A stretch of 64,000 bases of DNA from assembly GCF_020360975.1 (NCBI RefSeq), contig NW_025408669.1:7440001-7504000 (forward strand), given 5' to 3'. The notes under the pieces were generated by a model. That model worked only from the letters and a program-made list of their open reading frames with translations, was not told where the DNA came from and did no database searches. The position numbers and the translations under genes are program-made. This stretch comes from Hirsutella rhossiliensis (Eukaryota; Ascomycota; Sordariomycetes; Hypocreales; Ophiocordycipitaceae). Shown here piece after piece: positions 63,569 through 64,000 of the stretch (positions are counted from its first letter, which is position 1; each line of letters begins with the position of its first letter).

Positions 63569-64000
63569 TCTGCCCTTGGGTTTATGGTTTGCTGTCTCGG
63601 CGTCAATAAGGCTGAAAGGGGGTTCTTGGGAGCGGTGTCATGTCCGTCCGACCCTAATCCATGCGTCAGTTACTGGAATAGAATTGGAAATGAAGTGTCA
63701 TGAGCAAGCTTGATTGTTTGCAACCCGTAGTGTACTCTTACTCTTGGCCACTGCGTCATTTGGGGCTCTGTTGAGGCAGCATACCATTGACATCCGCCAT
63801 TACCAGCTTTGATTCTGCTCGCTGCGATACAAAAGACCACCCCGTCATTGCTTCCCAAGACCAAATCACCCCGACTTTGGCTCAAAGCAACCAAGCATGG
63901 CCCTCTCCCTCGAAAATAGCGACCTCAGTGGGCTTGGATTATTACACAACCGAGCTCTCTCGCTTGAGCCATGCTCCCCCAGCCATATATCAACCACCCA
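63569..64000. other. 3' flank of the OPT gene, no gene seen
   Basis: No recognisable coding or RNA feature up to the window end. Confidence 0.5.

Overview
The window is nuclear DNA of a filamentous ascomycete. Genes carry many short introns (47-164 nt) with GTRNGT-type donors and YAG acceptors. A Gln tRNA has a 21-nt intron one base 3' of its anticodon. The gene set (fungal rhodopsin-domain protein, SRP receptor beta, CYP52-like P450, single-exon OPT transporter, phosphoketolase) and the transposons (Hop-type MULE, Fot1/pogo, Ty1/copia) point to Sordariomycetes, probably Hypocreales. The lineage is inference only. Coding exons are GC-rich; AT-rich decayed repeats lie at about 36.9-37.7, 45.9-47.2 and 57.5-60.9 kb.

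Layout. 1-16.5 kb is mostly conserved core: an uncharacterised two-TM, coiled-coil protein; tRNA-Gln(UUG); a five-exon rhodopsin-domain membrane protein; a 4.6-kb stretch with no supportable gene; the ankyrin/DHHC palmitoyltransferase AKR1 divergent from SRP receptor beta; and cystathionine beta-synthase. 16.5-29.1 kb holds two directly repeated copies of one Hop-like MULE. Copy 1 sits 211 bp upstream of the CBS start and carries a nested Fot1-like element. Copy 2 lies inside a gene. Between them are a secreted M28-like protein that has lost four of five metal ligands, a short single-pass membrane protein, and a MITE.

25.4-36.8 kb looks like the remains of a polysaccharide gene cluster: a family-2 glycosyltransferase (chitin/hyaluronan-synthase-like), a secreted CBM18 + CE4 polysaccharide deacetylase, and a bacterial-type UDP-sugar 6-dehydrogenase. 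The glycosyltransferase is split by Hop copy 2 (in an intron) and has an in-frame amber codon directly before its QxxRW motif, so the cluster is probably dead in this strain. 37.9-42.7 kb has a CYP52-like P450 and a phosphoketolase. 43-60 kb is a repeat-rich compartment with broken or fast-evolving genes (phosphotransferase fragment, kinase-like protein, zinc-finger/Clr5-like protein, DUF7580-like protein), a full-length copia element with identical LTRs, a gypsy RT relic and RIP-like repeats. 61.0-63.6 kb is an intact oligopeptide transporter.

The strongest leads are the disrupted polysaccharide cluster, the pseudo-peptidase, the base-exact nested transposon history, and a C-to-T/G-to-A decayed second copy of the phosphoketolase upstream region. 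All exon borders were read by eye from splice consensus and frame continuity and are untested against transcripts.
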